Position numbers and translations under genes: made by a program
Notes under the pieces: model-generated
What the model was told of the DNA's origin: nothing
Database searches by the model: none
Seen by the model: the letters and a program-made list of their open reading frames with translations, nothing else
Source: UBA9547 sp043769845
Lineage (GTDB): Bacteria > Bacteroidota > Bacteroidia > Cytophagales > UBA9547
Direction of reading: 5' to 3'
Length of the DNA: 21,303 nt
Assembly: GCA_043769845.1 (NCBI GenBank)
Contig: JAYVIX010000078.1
Location: 1-21,303 of the forward strand
In this document: piece by piece, positions 8,086-14,907 of the stretch
Position numbering within the stretch: position 1 is the stretch's first letter
How the letters are laid out: every line of letters begins with the position of its first letter

Positions 8086-10626
8086 ATGCGCGAAAACGAC
8101 TTCCGAAAAAACACTCCGCGAAAGGCCGAGAAACCTCAAAAGGTAGCAAATCCAAAGCCTGAAGAAGACGAATCTGTTGCTCCCGAAGCAAAGAAAAAGT
8201 TCTCTTTGCCCAAGTTTGCGTTTTTACGAGACCGAAGATTCCATGTCAGTATTGGTTTCGGGCTGATGGCGTTTTCTTTCTTTCTGTTTGTCAGTTTGCT
8301 TTCTTACCTATTCACAGGCAAGGCCGACCAAAGTGTGGTCGATTCTATCTGGAATTCAGAATTGAGAGAAGCTGGGTTAGATGCCGACAACTGGTTAGGT
8401 TTGGCTGGCGCTGTACTTTCGCATTATTTTATTTTCAAAGGCGTTGGAATTGCGGCTTTTCTGTTTGTACCCATCTTTTTCTTGGTTGGTTACAAAATAG
8501 TATTCCGTAATAGTCCTTTGCCTTTCAATTCGGTACTGAGTTTTGCGACCTTTTTTATGGTTTGGCTTAGTACACTTTTCGGCTATTTGTCGTTGGTAAC
8601 TGATGGAGAAAATCCAGTTAGTTTTATAGGAGGAAGTATAGGCTACGAAATAGCCCTTTATTTTCAAAGTTTGGCCGGTTATGGCACGTTCCTGATTTTG
8701 GGATTAGGCTTATTGATTTTTGTCGTGTATTTCTTCAATGTCACTGAGTTTGGTAAAAAAGTTACAGCTGCAATTCCTGAAAAGAAAATCAGAAAAACGG
8801 TCGTTTCTGAAATGACCGAAGAAGACGAAATCGAAGAGCTAGATGAAACGGAAGAAGAAGACGAACTTAGTCCTGAATTGGCCGAATTTGATCCCTTACA
8901 AAACTGGGAAGTAAAATCTCCTGAAAAACCTGAATTGAAAATTCCAGAAGTAAAACCAAAAGAGAAAACGCCTTTCAGTTTAGAATTGCAGATCGAAGAT
9001 GCAATTCCGTTTGTGACACCAACCGTTTACCCCGACAATAGTTTGGGCAAAGTAGTGGTACAAGATAAGTTTGTAGTGCCCGAATCGGACATTGTGACCA
9101 CTGACGAGGTTGAAAATTATGACCCAACACTTGATTTGTCTAATTATCAATATCCTCCGCTTGAATTATTGAATGAAGTAGTAGCGGCTCGTGTTCAAGT
9201 GACCAAAGAAGAACTAGAAGATAATAAAGACAATATTGTCAACACACTTGGGCATTATGGTATCGGAATCACGTCCATCAAAGCAACCATCGGGCCAACG
9301 GTGACGCTTTATGAGATTATTCCTGATGCAGGTACTCGTATTTCCAAAATCAAAAGCTTGGAAGATGATATTGCACTTCGCTTGGCCGCTTTGGGAATTC
9401 GTATTATTGCCCCAATTCCCGGGAAAGGAACGATTGGTATCGAAGTGCCTAATAAAAACCGTGAAATGGTACAGGTGAAATCGGTCTTCAATTCGGATAA
9501 ATTCCTAAAAAGCGACATGGATTTGCCGATCATTTTTGGTAAAACCATTTCGAACGAACTTTTCATGGTCGACCTAGCCAAAATGCCTCACATGCTGATG
9601 GCTGGAGCAACAGGAACTGGTAAGTCGGTAGGATTGAACATGTTACTTGCTTCGCTTTTATTCAAAAAACATCCTTCGCAATTAAAATTAGTACTAGTCG
9701 ATCCGAAAAAAGTAGAACTTTCACTTTTTAGCAAAATCGAAAAACACTTTTTGGCCAAACTTCCAAATACAGCCGAAGCGATCATTACAGATACCAAAAA
9801 AGTAGTTAACACGCTCAATTCATTGTGTATCGAGATGGATTCGCGCTACGATCTTTTGAAAGACGCAGGTTGTAGAAACCTAAAAGAATACAATGGCAAG
9901 TTTATCGAACGTAAACTTTTGCCTACCAAAGGACATCGCTATTTGCCCTACATTGTGGTGGTGATAGACGAGTTGGCCGACTTGATGATGACGGCTGGAA
10001 AAGAAGTAGAAACGCCTATTGCACGTATTGCGCAGCTGGCTCGTGCTGTTGGTATTCACATGGTATTGGCTACACAGCGTCCATCGGTGAACGTGATTAC
10101 GGGTATTATCAAGGCCAACTTCCCAGCTCGGGTTTCGTTCAAAGTAGCGCAAAAAATCGACTCACGTACGATTTTGGACGAAGGCGGAGCGGATCAATTG
10201 ATCGGTCAAGGTGATATGTTGATCAAAGTCAACAGCGATACCACTCGACTTCAATGTGCGTTTATTGATACACCTGAAGTGGATAGACTTTGTGATTTTA
10301 TTGGCAATCAACATGGTTACCCTTCGGCCTATATGCTTCCTGAATTCTTTGGCGAGGATGAAGAACGCGATCCGAATGATTTTGACACTTCTGACAAAGA
10401 CCCACTTTTGGCCGATGCTGCGAGGTTGATAGTCGTGCACCAAATGGGCAGTACTTCGCTGATTCAGCGTAAAATGAGTTTGGGATACAACCGTGCTGGC
10501 CGTATCATGGATCAGTTGCAGGCTATCGGAGTGGTAGGGCCAAACCAAGGAAGCAAGGCTCGTGAAGTATTGATTTTGGACGAAATGAGCCTTTCGGTGA
10601 TGTTACAAGAAAAAGGGATTGTATAG
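8086..10626 (+). CDS. ftsK: DNA translocase FtsK/SpoIIIE
   Basis: A membrane-anchored, ATP-driven DNA pump of 846 residues that clears chromosome ends through the division septum and helps resolve dimers. The N-terminus is basic, followed by about four membrane helices (near 52-76, 104-140, 147-171 and 195-218), then an acidic Glu/Asp linker (about 240-330), shorter than in Escherichia coli. The motor domain has Walker A GATGTGKS at 507-514 and Walker B VVVIDE with Asp628, plus ATQRPSVNVITG, typical of the family. The C-terminal winged helix (gamma) domain, about 772-840, carries the MSLGYNRAGRIMDQL pattern that reads orienting sequences. All parts are complete. A lolA-like gene follows after 88 bases, an arrangement common in Bacteroidota. 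Confidence 0.97.
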   Translation: MRENDFRKNTPRKAEKPQKVANPKPEEDESVAPEAKKKFSLPKFAFLRDRRFHVSIGFGLMAFSFFLFVSLLSYLFTGKADQSVVDSIWNSELREAGLDADNWLGLAGAVLSHYFIFKGVGIAAFLFVPIFFLVGYKIVFRNSPLPFNSVLSFATFFMVWLSTLFGYLSLVTDGENPVSFIGGSIGYEIALYFQSLAGYGTFLILGLGLLIFVVYFFNVTEFGKKVTAAIPEKKIRKTVVSEMTEEDEIEELDETEEEDELSPELAEFDPLQNWEVKSPEKPELKIPEVKPKEKTPFSLELQIEDAIPFVTPTVYPDNSLGKVVVQDKFVVPESDIVTTDEVENYDPTLDLSNYQYPPLELLNEVVAARVQVTKEELEDNKDNIVNTLGHYGIGITSIKATIGPTVTLYEIIPDAGTRISKIKSLEDDIALRLAALGIRIIAPIPGKGTIGIEVPNKNREMVQVKSVFNSDKFLKSDMDLPIIFGKTISNELFMVDLAKMPHMLMAGATGTGKSVGLNMLLASLLFKKHPSQLKLVLVDPKKVELSLFSKIEKHFLAKLPNTAEAIITDTKKVVNTLNSLCIEMDSRYDLLKDAGCRNLKEYNGKFIERKLLPTKGHRYLPYIVVVIDELADLMMTAGKEVETPIARIAQLARAVGIHMVLATQRPSVNVITGIIKANFPARVSFKVAQKIDSRTILDEGGADQLIGQGDMLIKVNSDTTRLQCAFIDTPEVDRLCDFIGNQHGYPSAYMLPEFFGEDEERDPNDFDTSDKDPLLADAARLIVVHQMGSTSLIQRKMSLGYNRAGRIMDQLQAIGVVGPNQGSKAREVLILDEMSLSVMLQEKGIV

Positions 10627-10688
10627 TCCCCATCCCGTATAATGAACTTTCTATCGTAGTACACGTTTCAAGTATTCATAAAACACTT

Positions 10689-10696
10689 TAAATTTG
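10689..10696 (+). promoter_or_regulatory. -7 promoter element of the lolA-like gene
   Basis: TAAATTTG matches TAnnTTTG exactly, 18 bases before the ATG at 10715. No clear -33 TTG is visible. An in-frame TTG at 10694 lies inside this box and is therefore an unlikely start codon. Confidence 0.5.
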
Positions 10697-10714
10697 CATC
10701 CCTCAAATCATAAG

Positions 10715-11356
10715 ATGAAAAACTTATTTTCTGTTCTATTTTCTTCCGTCCTCATTTTCAGCACATTATCAACCAAAGCACAGCACGACCCCAAAGCCGA
10801 GCAGATTTTGACTGAAATGAGCAAAAAATACAAAAGCATCAAAACCTTTAAAGCCGATTTTTCTTATGTGATGGAAAGTCCTTCGGCAGGTAAAAACGAG
10901 ACCATTTCGGGTGAAATTTTTGTAAAAGGCGATAAATTCAAACTGAACTTGGGCAACCAAGAAGTCATTAATAACGGCACTACTATTTGGACCTATTTAA
11001 AGGAAGAAAACGAAGTAAACGTTTCGACTTATGAACCCGACCCAAACGAAATAACACCAAACAACATTTATACCGTTTATCAAAAAGGCTATAAATATCT
11101 CCTTCTTGAAGAAACAGCTACTACCCAGGTAGTAGATTTGATTCCTGAAGACAAAAGCAAAAAAATCTTCAAAATCAGAATCACGATTACTAAAAAAGAC
11201 AAATCGATCAAGAACTGGAAAATGTTCGAAAAAAGCGGCAATCGATATGTGTACAACATCGTGAAATTTGTCCCTAACCCAACTGGAGTTGACGACAAAT
11301 TCTTTGTTTTCGACAAATCAATGCACAAAGGAGTAGAAGTAGTTGACCTACGTTAA
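10715..11356 (+). CDS. lolA: LolA-like periplasmic lipoprotein carrier
   Basis: A secreted protein of 213 residues resembling LolA, the periplasmic chaperone that carries lipoproteins from the inner to the outer membrane. A signal peptide (about 1-22, ending STKAQ) precedes the pattern ILTEMSKKYKSIKTFKADF, followed by GEIFVKGDKFKL, the usual opening of the LolA half-barrel. The length is normal. I start at ATG 10715 rather than the in-frame TTG 10694, which is within the promoter. pyrF begins 24 bases downstream, so the two are probably co-transcribed. The specific client lipoproteins cannot be read from sequence; related half-barrel proteins with other roles exist, so the symbol is tentative. 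Confidence 0.87.
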   Translation: MKNLFSVLFSSVLIFSTLSTKAQHDPKAEQILTEMSKKYKSIKTFKADFSYVMESPSAGKNETISGEIFVKGDKFKLNLGNQEVINNGTTIWTYLKEENEVNVSTYEPDPNEITPNNIYTVYQKGYKYLLLEETATTQVVDLIPEDKSKKIFKIRITITKKDKSIKNWKMFEKSGNRYVYNIVKFVPNPTGVDDKFFVFDKSMHKGVEVVDLR

Positions 11357-11380
11357 TTAATCATTTTTAATTAAAAAAGG
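11353..11380 (+). repeat. AT-rich heptamer-like repeat between lolA and pyrF
   Basis: Just at the lolA stop codon the sequence reads as three 7-base units, ATTAATC, ATTTTTA and ATTAAAA. TTAATTAA also occurs at 11353-11360 and 11367-11374 and can form a weak AT-only hairpin. It resembles the heptamers at 14337 and 19959. Confidence 0.3.
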
Positions 11381-12184
11381 ATGACTCGCCAAGAACTAGT
11401 AGCTCAGATCAAAAGTAAAAAATCGTACCTGTGCGTTGGACTCGATACTGATATCCAGAAGATTCCTAAACATCTGCTTTCGTCTGCTGATCCTATTTTC
11501 GAGTTCAATAAGCAAATCATAGATGCCACATTGCCTTATACGGTTTCTTATAAAATAAATACGGCATTTTATGAAGCAATGGGTAGTAAAGGTTGGGAAA
11601 TCTTAGAAAAAACGGCTGCCTATCTTCCCAAAGAAACGTTCCGAATAGCCGATGCAAAACGGGGCGATATTGGAAACACCACCGACATGTACGCCAAGGC
11701 ATTCTTCGAAAACATGGATTTCGATGCTGTCACCATCGCCCCGTATATGGGAGCCGATTCGATTACTCCGTTTTTGAAATACGAAGGCAAATGGTCCATT
11801 CTTTTGGCCTTGACATCAAACGGTAGCAGTGCTGATTTTCAATTACAAAAACTGGATAACGGTACAGAATTATACAAACAAGTATTGGCGACCACTTCCA
11901 AACTGGGGACGTCAAGCAATACGATGTATGTAATCGGAGCGACAAAAGCTGAAGCTCTGACAGAAATCAGGAAAATAGTTGGAGAACATTTTTTATTAAT
12001 CCCAGGAGTAGGCGCACAAGGCGGAAGCCTTAAAGAAGTTTCGGAATTGGGAATGAATACCGATTGTGGCTTACTCATCAATTCTTCACGCAATATTATT
12101 TACGCATCGTCTGGCGAAGATTTTGCACAAGCAGCAGCCAATGTAGCCAAAGAAATGCAAGCAGAAATGGCTTTGTATCTTTAG
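11381..12184 (+). CDS. pyrF: Orotidine 5'-phosphate decarboxylase, type 2
   Basis: Converts orotidine 5'-phosphate to UMP, the last step of de novo pyrimidine synthesis, in the cytoplasm. The 267 residues fit the longer type 2 (PyrF subfamily 2) enzymes of Bacteroidota and Actinobacteria. Visible motifs are GLDTD near the N-terminus, the catalytic DAKRGDIGNT (Asp91, Lys93, Asp96), VTIAPYMGADSITPF, IPGVGAQGG for phosphate binding and NSSRNIIYAS near the C-terminus. The ATG follows an AAAAAAGG purine run that could help ribosome binding. It is second in a likely lolA-pyrF unit and is followed by a short hairpin terminator. Confidence 0.96.
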   Translation: MTRQELVAQIKSKKSYLCVGLDTDIQKIPKHLLSSADPIFEFNKQIIDATLPYTVSYKINTAFYEAMGSKGWEILEKTAAYLPKETFRIADAKRGDIGNTTDMYAKAFFENMDFDAVTIAPYMGADSITPFLKYEGKWSILLALTSNGSSADFQLQKLDNGTELYKQVLATTSKLGTSSNTMYVIGATKAEALTEIRKIVGEHFLLIPGVGAQGGSLKEVSELGMNTDCGLLINSSRNIIYASSGEDFAQAAANVAKEMQAEMALYL

Positions 12185-12187
12185 TAT

Positions 12188-12208
12188 TCCTCTTAAGAAG
12201 AGGATTTT
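12188..12208 (+). terminator. Terminator hairpin after pyrF
   Basis: TCCTCTT (12188-12194) pairs with AAGAGGA (12198-12204) over a 3-base loop and is followed by TTTT. It starts four bases after the pyrF stop codon. Confidence 0.65.
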
Positions 12209-12240
12209 ATACCGTATTCGATTTCTAAAAAATCCCTCAA

Positions 12241-12273
12241 TATTATATTAAATTAATAATATTTAATATAATA
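12241..12273. repeat. AT-only 13-bp inverted repeat
   Basis: TATTATATTAAAT (12241-12253) and its exact complement (12261-12273) are separated by 7 bases, in the convergent gap between pyrF and the membrane-protein pseudogene. Entirely A/T, so a weak hairpin in RNA; it may act as a terminator for the - strand gene or be low-complexity DNA. Confidence 0.4.
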
Positions 12274-12286
12274 CATTATTCTAGTG

Positions 12287-13123
12287 CTACCAAACTCTTT
12301 TCAGAAACAACAGATAGTTGACCAATTGTAAAACAATAGAAAGAGCGGAAACGAGTGTAATGAAGACATTGAGCATGCCGTAAGCCTTGGTTTTTTGAAT
12401 GTAATTTTTCTTCAGCAACATGAAGTAACCAAAATGAAGCATTCCGCCAAAGAATGGCAGATAGAATAGTATTGAATTGCCCGATTCGAAGAAAGTGTTT
12501 AAGCCGAGATTGTGTCCAAAAATCGTGAAGACTATCCAATGAACACCAAAAATGATGCTTTGAAAAATGTAATTGGTAATCAATAAAGCCAATAGACCAT
12601 TGTCTTCTTTTTCTTTAGGTTGAGCCGAACAAACGGCAACCAGAAATGGACTAAAACCAAACAAGAGTATTTTTACCCAAAAGGGAAGTAAGAGTATAGG
12701 AGTTTCTACCTAAAAACTGGCAAAAAACGGAACGATATTCACCAATACCAATGCGCCCGAACCGAGCAAAATCATTGGAAAAAAGATAAAACCCATGATA
12801 TTTCCCTCCATTCCTTTGAAATAAGTTTGGTAGGTCAGTATAGTAATAAGCCAACAAAATATCGAAAGCCAATAGTGCCTTGGGATGAACACTTTCCATA
12901 TTTCGAAGGAAGCTGGTGCAAGGCAACTGTAGGCATACAGAGCTGATAGACAAATAGCTAAATAGCTGGAAATGAAAATGATAAATGGAAATTTTCGAAG
13001 TCTATTGGTGTTGATACCGACTGATTCGTAAAGCTGATTTTCGGTAGCGCCCGAAATCAAAAGCAGAAAAAAGAAAGAAAACGGACTTAGTAGGATATTG
13101 GTAATCGAAATCAGAATATCCAT
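12287..13123 (-). pseudogene. Multi-spanning membrane protein gene interrupted by an in-frame TAG
   Basis: One reading frame of 279 codons runs from ATG 13123 to the stop at 12287, broken only by TAG at 12710-12712 (codon 138). The N-terminal part (137 residues, MDILISITNI...) and the part after the stop (VETPILLLPFWVKILLFGF...) are both hydrophobic and together hold roughly seven to eight membrane segments. The second part has no ATG near its beginning, only a TTG at 12664, so independent translation is doubtful. TAG is the normal stop of ftsK, pyrF, lrp, metF and the HTH gene here, so recoding is unlikely; a nonsense mutation or a sequencing error is simpler. I do not recognise the family. 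It lies downstream of the small HTH genes on the same strand. Confidence 0.75.
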
Positions 13124-13142
13124 ATCGTGTGTTTTGACTAAG

Positions 13143-13150
13143 CAAAACTA
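13143..13150 (-). promoter_or_regulatory. -7 element before the membrane-protein pseudogene
   Basis: On the - strand TAGTTTTG fits TAnnTTTG exactly and ends 19 bases before the ATG at 13123. A -33 TTG at the usual spacing is not evident. It suggests the broken gene still has its own promoter. Confidence 0.4.
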
Positions 13151-13223
13151 CACGTTCGGATCTGATTGTTTGGGCAAAACTGAATAAAGTTTAGTATATA
13201 AAATGTGGTGCAGAGATCTAAGG

Positions 13224-13493
13224 CTACTGATTTTTTTGGGAGTTTTCAGATTCAGAAATAAGCAGTTGAGACAAATCGGCATTTTTGATTTTCTGCAAAA
13301 GAATATTGTAAAAGCCTTCGACCTTGCTCTCGTCCATTTCCATTATTTTGCTGATCTCAGAAATTGTTTTTTCTTCCGCCAATAAGTGAAGAATTTTTCT
13401 TTGAATATTGGTCAGTACATACTTATTCTCTTTCTTTTCCATTTTGGTGGCTTTTGCGGAGTGAGGTAATGCGAAAATGGCTGCTTGGGTCAT
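13224..13493 (-). CDS. Small GerE/LuxR-type helix-turn-helix protein
   Basis: An 89-residue protein consisting of little more than one helix-turn-helix. The stretch LTNIQRKILHLLAEEKT, then ISEISKIMEMDESKVEGF and NILLQKI, follows the GerE/LuxR pattern (LT..E..IL.LLAEGKT..EIA..L.IS...V..H..NI..KL), although several usual residues differ. There is no receiver or ligand-binding domain, so it would be a stand-alone DNA-binding module or a degenerate remnant. Its ATG lies two bases after the end of a broken paralogue, and the membrane-protein pseudogene begins 100 bases downstream. Target genes unknown. An alternative start is the internal ATG of MEKKENKYVLTN. Confidence 0.65.
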   Translation of the reverse strand: MTQAAIFALPHSAKATKMEKKENKYVLTNIQRKILHLLAEEKTISEISKIMEMDESKVEGFYNILLQKIKNADLSQLLISESENSQKNQ

Positions 13494-13495
13494 TA

Positions 13496-13722
13496 TTAGT
13501 TGGCATTATAGGTATTGATCGTTTTGGTGGTATCAATCTCCTGAAATTTTCTTAATAGAATATAAAGAAAATTCACGATAATGTATTCCGACATTTCCAT
13601 GTCCTGACTGATTTCTTTTACGTCCTGCCTTCGGCCGAGAGTTGAAGTATTTTTCTTTGTAGATTGGTTAGGACTAGCTTTTTTGGAGTCTGGCTGGTCG
13701 AAGGCTGAATGGTAGTGTTCAT
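13496..13722 (-). pseudogene. Frameshifted paralogue of the small HTH protein
   Basis: From ATG 13722 the frame gives MNTTIQPSTSQTPKKLV, then LTNLQRKILQLSAEGRT, and stops at TAA at about 13618-13620. In the +1 frame the reading continues KEISQDMEMSEYIIVNFLY, then ILLRKFQEID, to a TAA at 13496-13498. The joined product aligns without gaps to the intact neighbour (LTNIQRKILHLLAEEKT, then SEISKIMEM). Exactly one base is missing after the ACG codon near 13619-13621; inserting A would give ACG ATA AAA (Thr-Ile-Lys, compared with Thr-Ile-Ser in the neighbour). The span of 227 bases is one short of a multiple of three, as expected. This is a tandem duplicate disabled by a single deletion, or a sequencing error. 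Confidence 0.75.
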
Positions 13723-13800
13723 AATATTTAATTTAGAGTAAGTATTTTCGTTTGTTATTCGTACTAACGGTGCTTCGGATTTTATAGTCATGCCAAAAAT

Positions 13801-13883
13801 GTAAGTGGAGGGATTGGCTTAGTAAGTGGCGGATTTACTGGTAATAATTGGCAGATTGGGGTGTAAGTGGCTAATTAGCCGTC
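13801..13883. repeat. Four imperfect ~20-base direct repeats
   Basis: GTAAGTGG occurs at 13801, 13822 and 13863, with a degenerate copy (GTAATAATTGG) at 13841; three of the four units also share GGATT or AGATT. Offsets of 21, 19 and 22 bases are close to two helical turns. The copies lie in the 293-base gene-free stretch 13723-14015, between the broken HTH gene and the HMA lipoprotein gene. Besides these repeats, a hairpin and one promoter I see nothing coding there. Confidence 0.5.
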
Positions 13884-13906
13884 TAAAAAACGATGCTTTT
13901 TTAGAC
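13881..13906. terminator. Weak hairpin with A/T arms
   Basis: GTCTAAAAAA (13881-13890) and TTTTTTAGAC (13897-13906) form a perfect 10-bp stem with a 6-base loop. Because the arms are A- and T-runs it could terminate transcription from either side, but no gene ends nearby. Confidence 0.35.
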
Positions 13907-13969
13907 CATTTGCTTTTCAAATACATCAAATAGGTTGCTCCTTTTGATTAGAGATCATTTGGTAAATGA

Positions 13970-14000
13970 TTGGTATTAAATGCTCAATGTTCTATTTTTG
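13970..14000 (+). promoter_or_regulatory. Promoter of the HMA lipoprotein gene
   Basis: TTGG at 13970-13973, a 19-base spacer, then TATTTTTG at 13993-14000. Both boxes and the spacing match the Bacteroidota consensus TTG-N17-23-TAnnTTTG. The ATG at 14016 is 16 bases after the -7 box, so the leader is very short. This argues against the in-frame ATG at 13980, which lies inside the promoter. Confidence 0.65.
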
Positions 14001-14015
14001 TTCAAAATCAGAATC

Positions 14016-14336
14016 ATGAAACAGCTTATCTTTATTCTATTTATTTCGGTTCTTTTTTCATGTTCCAAAAGTGCCAATAAAGAAGTCGAATTTTACGTGC
14101 GTGGCAATTGCGACATGTGCAAAGAACGGATCGAAACTACTGTAAAAGCTGTACCTGGCATTGCGACCGCCAATTGGGAAGTAAAAACGAGCAACCTAAA
14201 AGTGACATTCGACAGCACAAAAACAAACGAACTAGATTTGCACAAAGCCATAGCGGCCACTGGCCACGGTACAAAATTGGTCGAAATGAATGCCAAAGCG
14301 CATGACGAATTACCAGATTGCTGTAAAATCGAATAA
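14016..14336 (+). CDS. Heavy-metal-associated (HMA) domain lipoprotein
   Basis: A 106-residue predicted lipoprotein: a short signal with lipobox LFSC (Cys16), then a single HMA (MerP/CopZ-like) domain with the metal-binding pattern GNCDMC (Cys32, Cys35) followed by KERIETTVKAVPGI. The last residues, LPDCCKIE, add a second pair of Cys and resemble the tails of other Bacteroidota HMA proteins. HMA domains bind soft metals such as Cu(I), Hg(II), Zn or Cd; here the protein would be membrane-tethered outside the cytoplasm, so it is more likely a periplasmic metal carrier or sensor than a cytoplasmic chaperone. No efflux pump is adjacent. The DUF2750 gene follows after 43 bases in the same direction. 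Confidence 0.85.
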   Translation: MKQLIFILFISVLFSCSKSANKEVEFYVRGNCDMCKERIETTVKAVPGIATANWEVKTSNLKVTFDSTKTNELDLHKAIAATGHGTKLVEMNAKAHDELPDCCKIE

Positions 14337-14357
14337 ATTAACAATTAGTAATTAATA
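14337..14357 (+). repeat. Three 7-base tandem repeats
   Basis: Directly after the HMA stop codon: ATTAACA, ATTAGTA, ATTAATA, three degenerate heptamers in perfect register. Similar arrays follow other stop codons in the window (19959-19986 and, weaker, 11356-11376). Confidence 0.5.
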
Positions 14358-14379
14358 GAATCCAAAACTAATTCCTCAA

Positions 14380-14832
14380 ATGACTCAGATTCCCGAAAAA
14401 ACAGAAGCTCAACATGCCTTATTTATTCAACAAGTAGCCGAAACTGGTTTGGTTTGGGGCTTGTATTGTGACGAAGGCTGGGCAAATGCCGATTCTTGTG
14501 AATTTGAAGACGTCATTGTGTATCCTTTCTGGTCGAGTGCTGATTTGGCCATGGTATGTGCCATTCAAGAATGGAGCATTTATCAACCCAAATCGTTGGA
14601 TTTGGCCGAATTTCTTGAAAACTGGTGCGTAGGAATGCACAAAGAATACATTTTACCTGGCGTAAACTGGGACGAAAATATGGATGGTAAAGAGCTGGAA
14701 TCGCTCGATTTAGGTTTGCAAATCGTCCAAGAATTAAAAAAGAAAGGCAAAGAGCTTACTTTTAAACTCTATACAAGTCAGGCAGAATACGAAAAAATGA
14801 TTTTGGATGTCATTTCTGACGAACGCCATTAA
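14380..14832 (+). CDS. DUF2750 domain protein
   Basis: A 150-residue cytoplasmic protein without signal peptide or membrane segment. It shows the pattern of the DUF2750 family: an aromatic GLVWGLYCDEGWA near the start, VYPFWSSADLA in the middle and LPGVNWDE later. The function of DUF2750 proteins is not established. The C-terminal 45 residues (KELESLDLGLQIVQELKKKGKE...) form a charged, probably helical extension. It may be transcribed with the HMA lipoprotein gene 43 bases upstream. bioD follows after 75 bases that hold an inverted repeat. Confidence 0.75.
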   Translation: MTQIPEKTEAQHALFIQQVAETGLVWGLYCDEGWANADSCEFEDVIVYPFWSSADLAMVCAIQEWSIYQPKSLDLAEFLENWCVGMHKEYILPGVNWDENMDGKELESLDLGLQIVQELKKKGKELTFKLYTSQAEYEKMILDVISDERH

Positions 14833-14844
14833 TTAATGGTCTTA

Positions 14845-14897
14845 GTATTGGGTTTTAGGTATTAGCTTTTCCCCAACGTCTAAAACTCAATACCTAA
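14845..14897. promoter_or_regulatory. Overlapping alternative hairpins before bioD
   Basis: GTATTGGGTTTTAG (14845-14858) can pair over its whole length, with one G-U pair, with CTAAAACTCAATAC (14880-14893). A second, mutually exclusive stem is TTAGGTATT (14855-14863) with AATACCTAA (14889-14897). The arms are made of degenerate 7-base units (TAGTATT, GGGTTTT, AGGTATT, AGCTTTT and, in the other orientation, CTAAAAC, TCAATAC, CTAACAC). It could end the DUF2750 transcript or control bioD; it does not resemble the known BirA operator. Confidence 0.45.
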
Positions 14898-14907
14898 CAC
14901 TTAGACA

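Noticed and set aside
12276..12539. Alternative - strand frame of 87 codons overlapping the second half of the membrane-protein pseudogene
   Set aside because: It has a biased, non-hydrophobic composition and lies out of frame with the 279-codon membrane-protein frame, which explains the region better.
12710..12712. Pyrrolysine or other recoding of the in-frame TAG
   Set aside because: No pyl genes or recoding structure are seen, the protein is not a methyltransferase, and TAG ends ftsK, pyrF, lrp, metF and other genes here.
13768..13866. A short open stretch of 32 codons ending GNNWQIGV before TAA, with VSGG occurring twice
   Set aside because: No start codon, the open length is easily due to chance, and the repeated VSGG only reflects the GTAAGTGG DNA repeats.
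14845..14893. BirA-type biotin operator before bioD
   Set aside because: The known TTGTAAACC...GGTTTACAA halves are absent; the arms are better explained by heptamer units.
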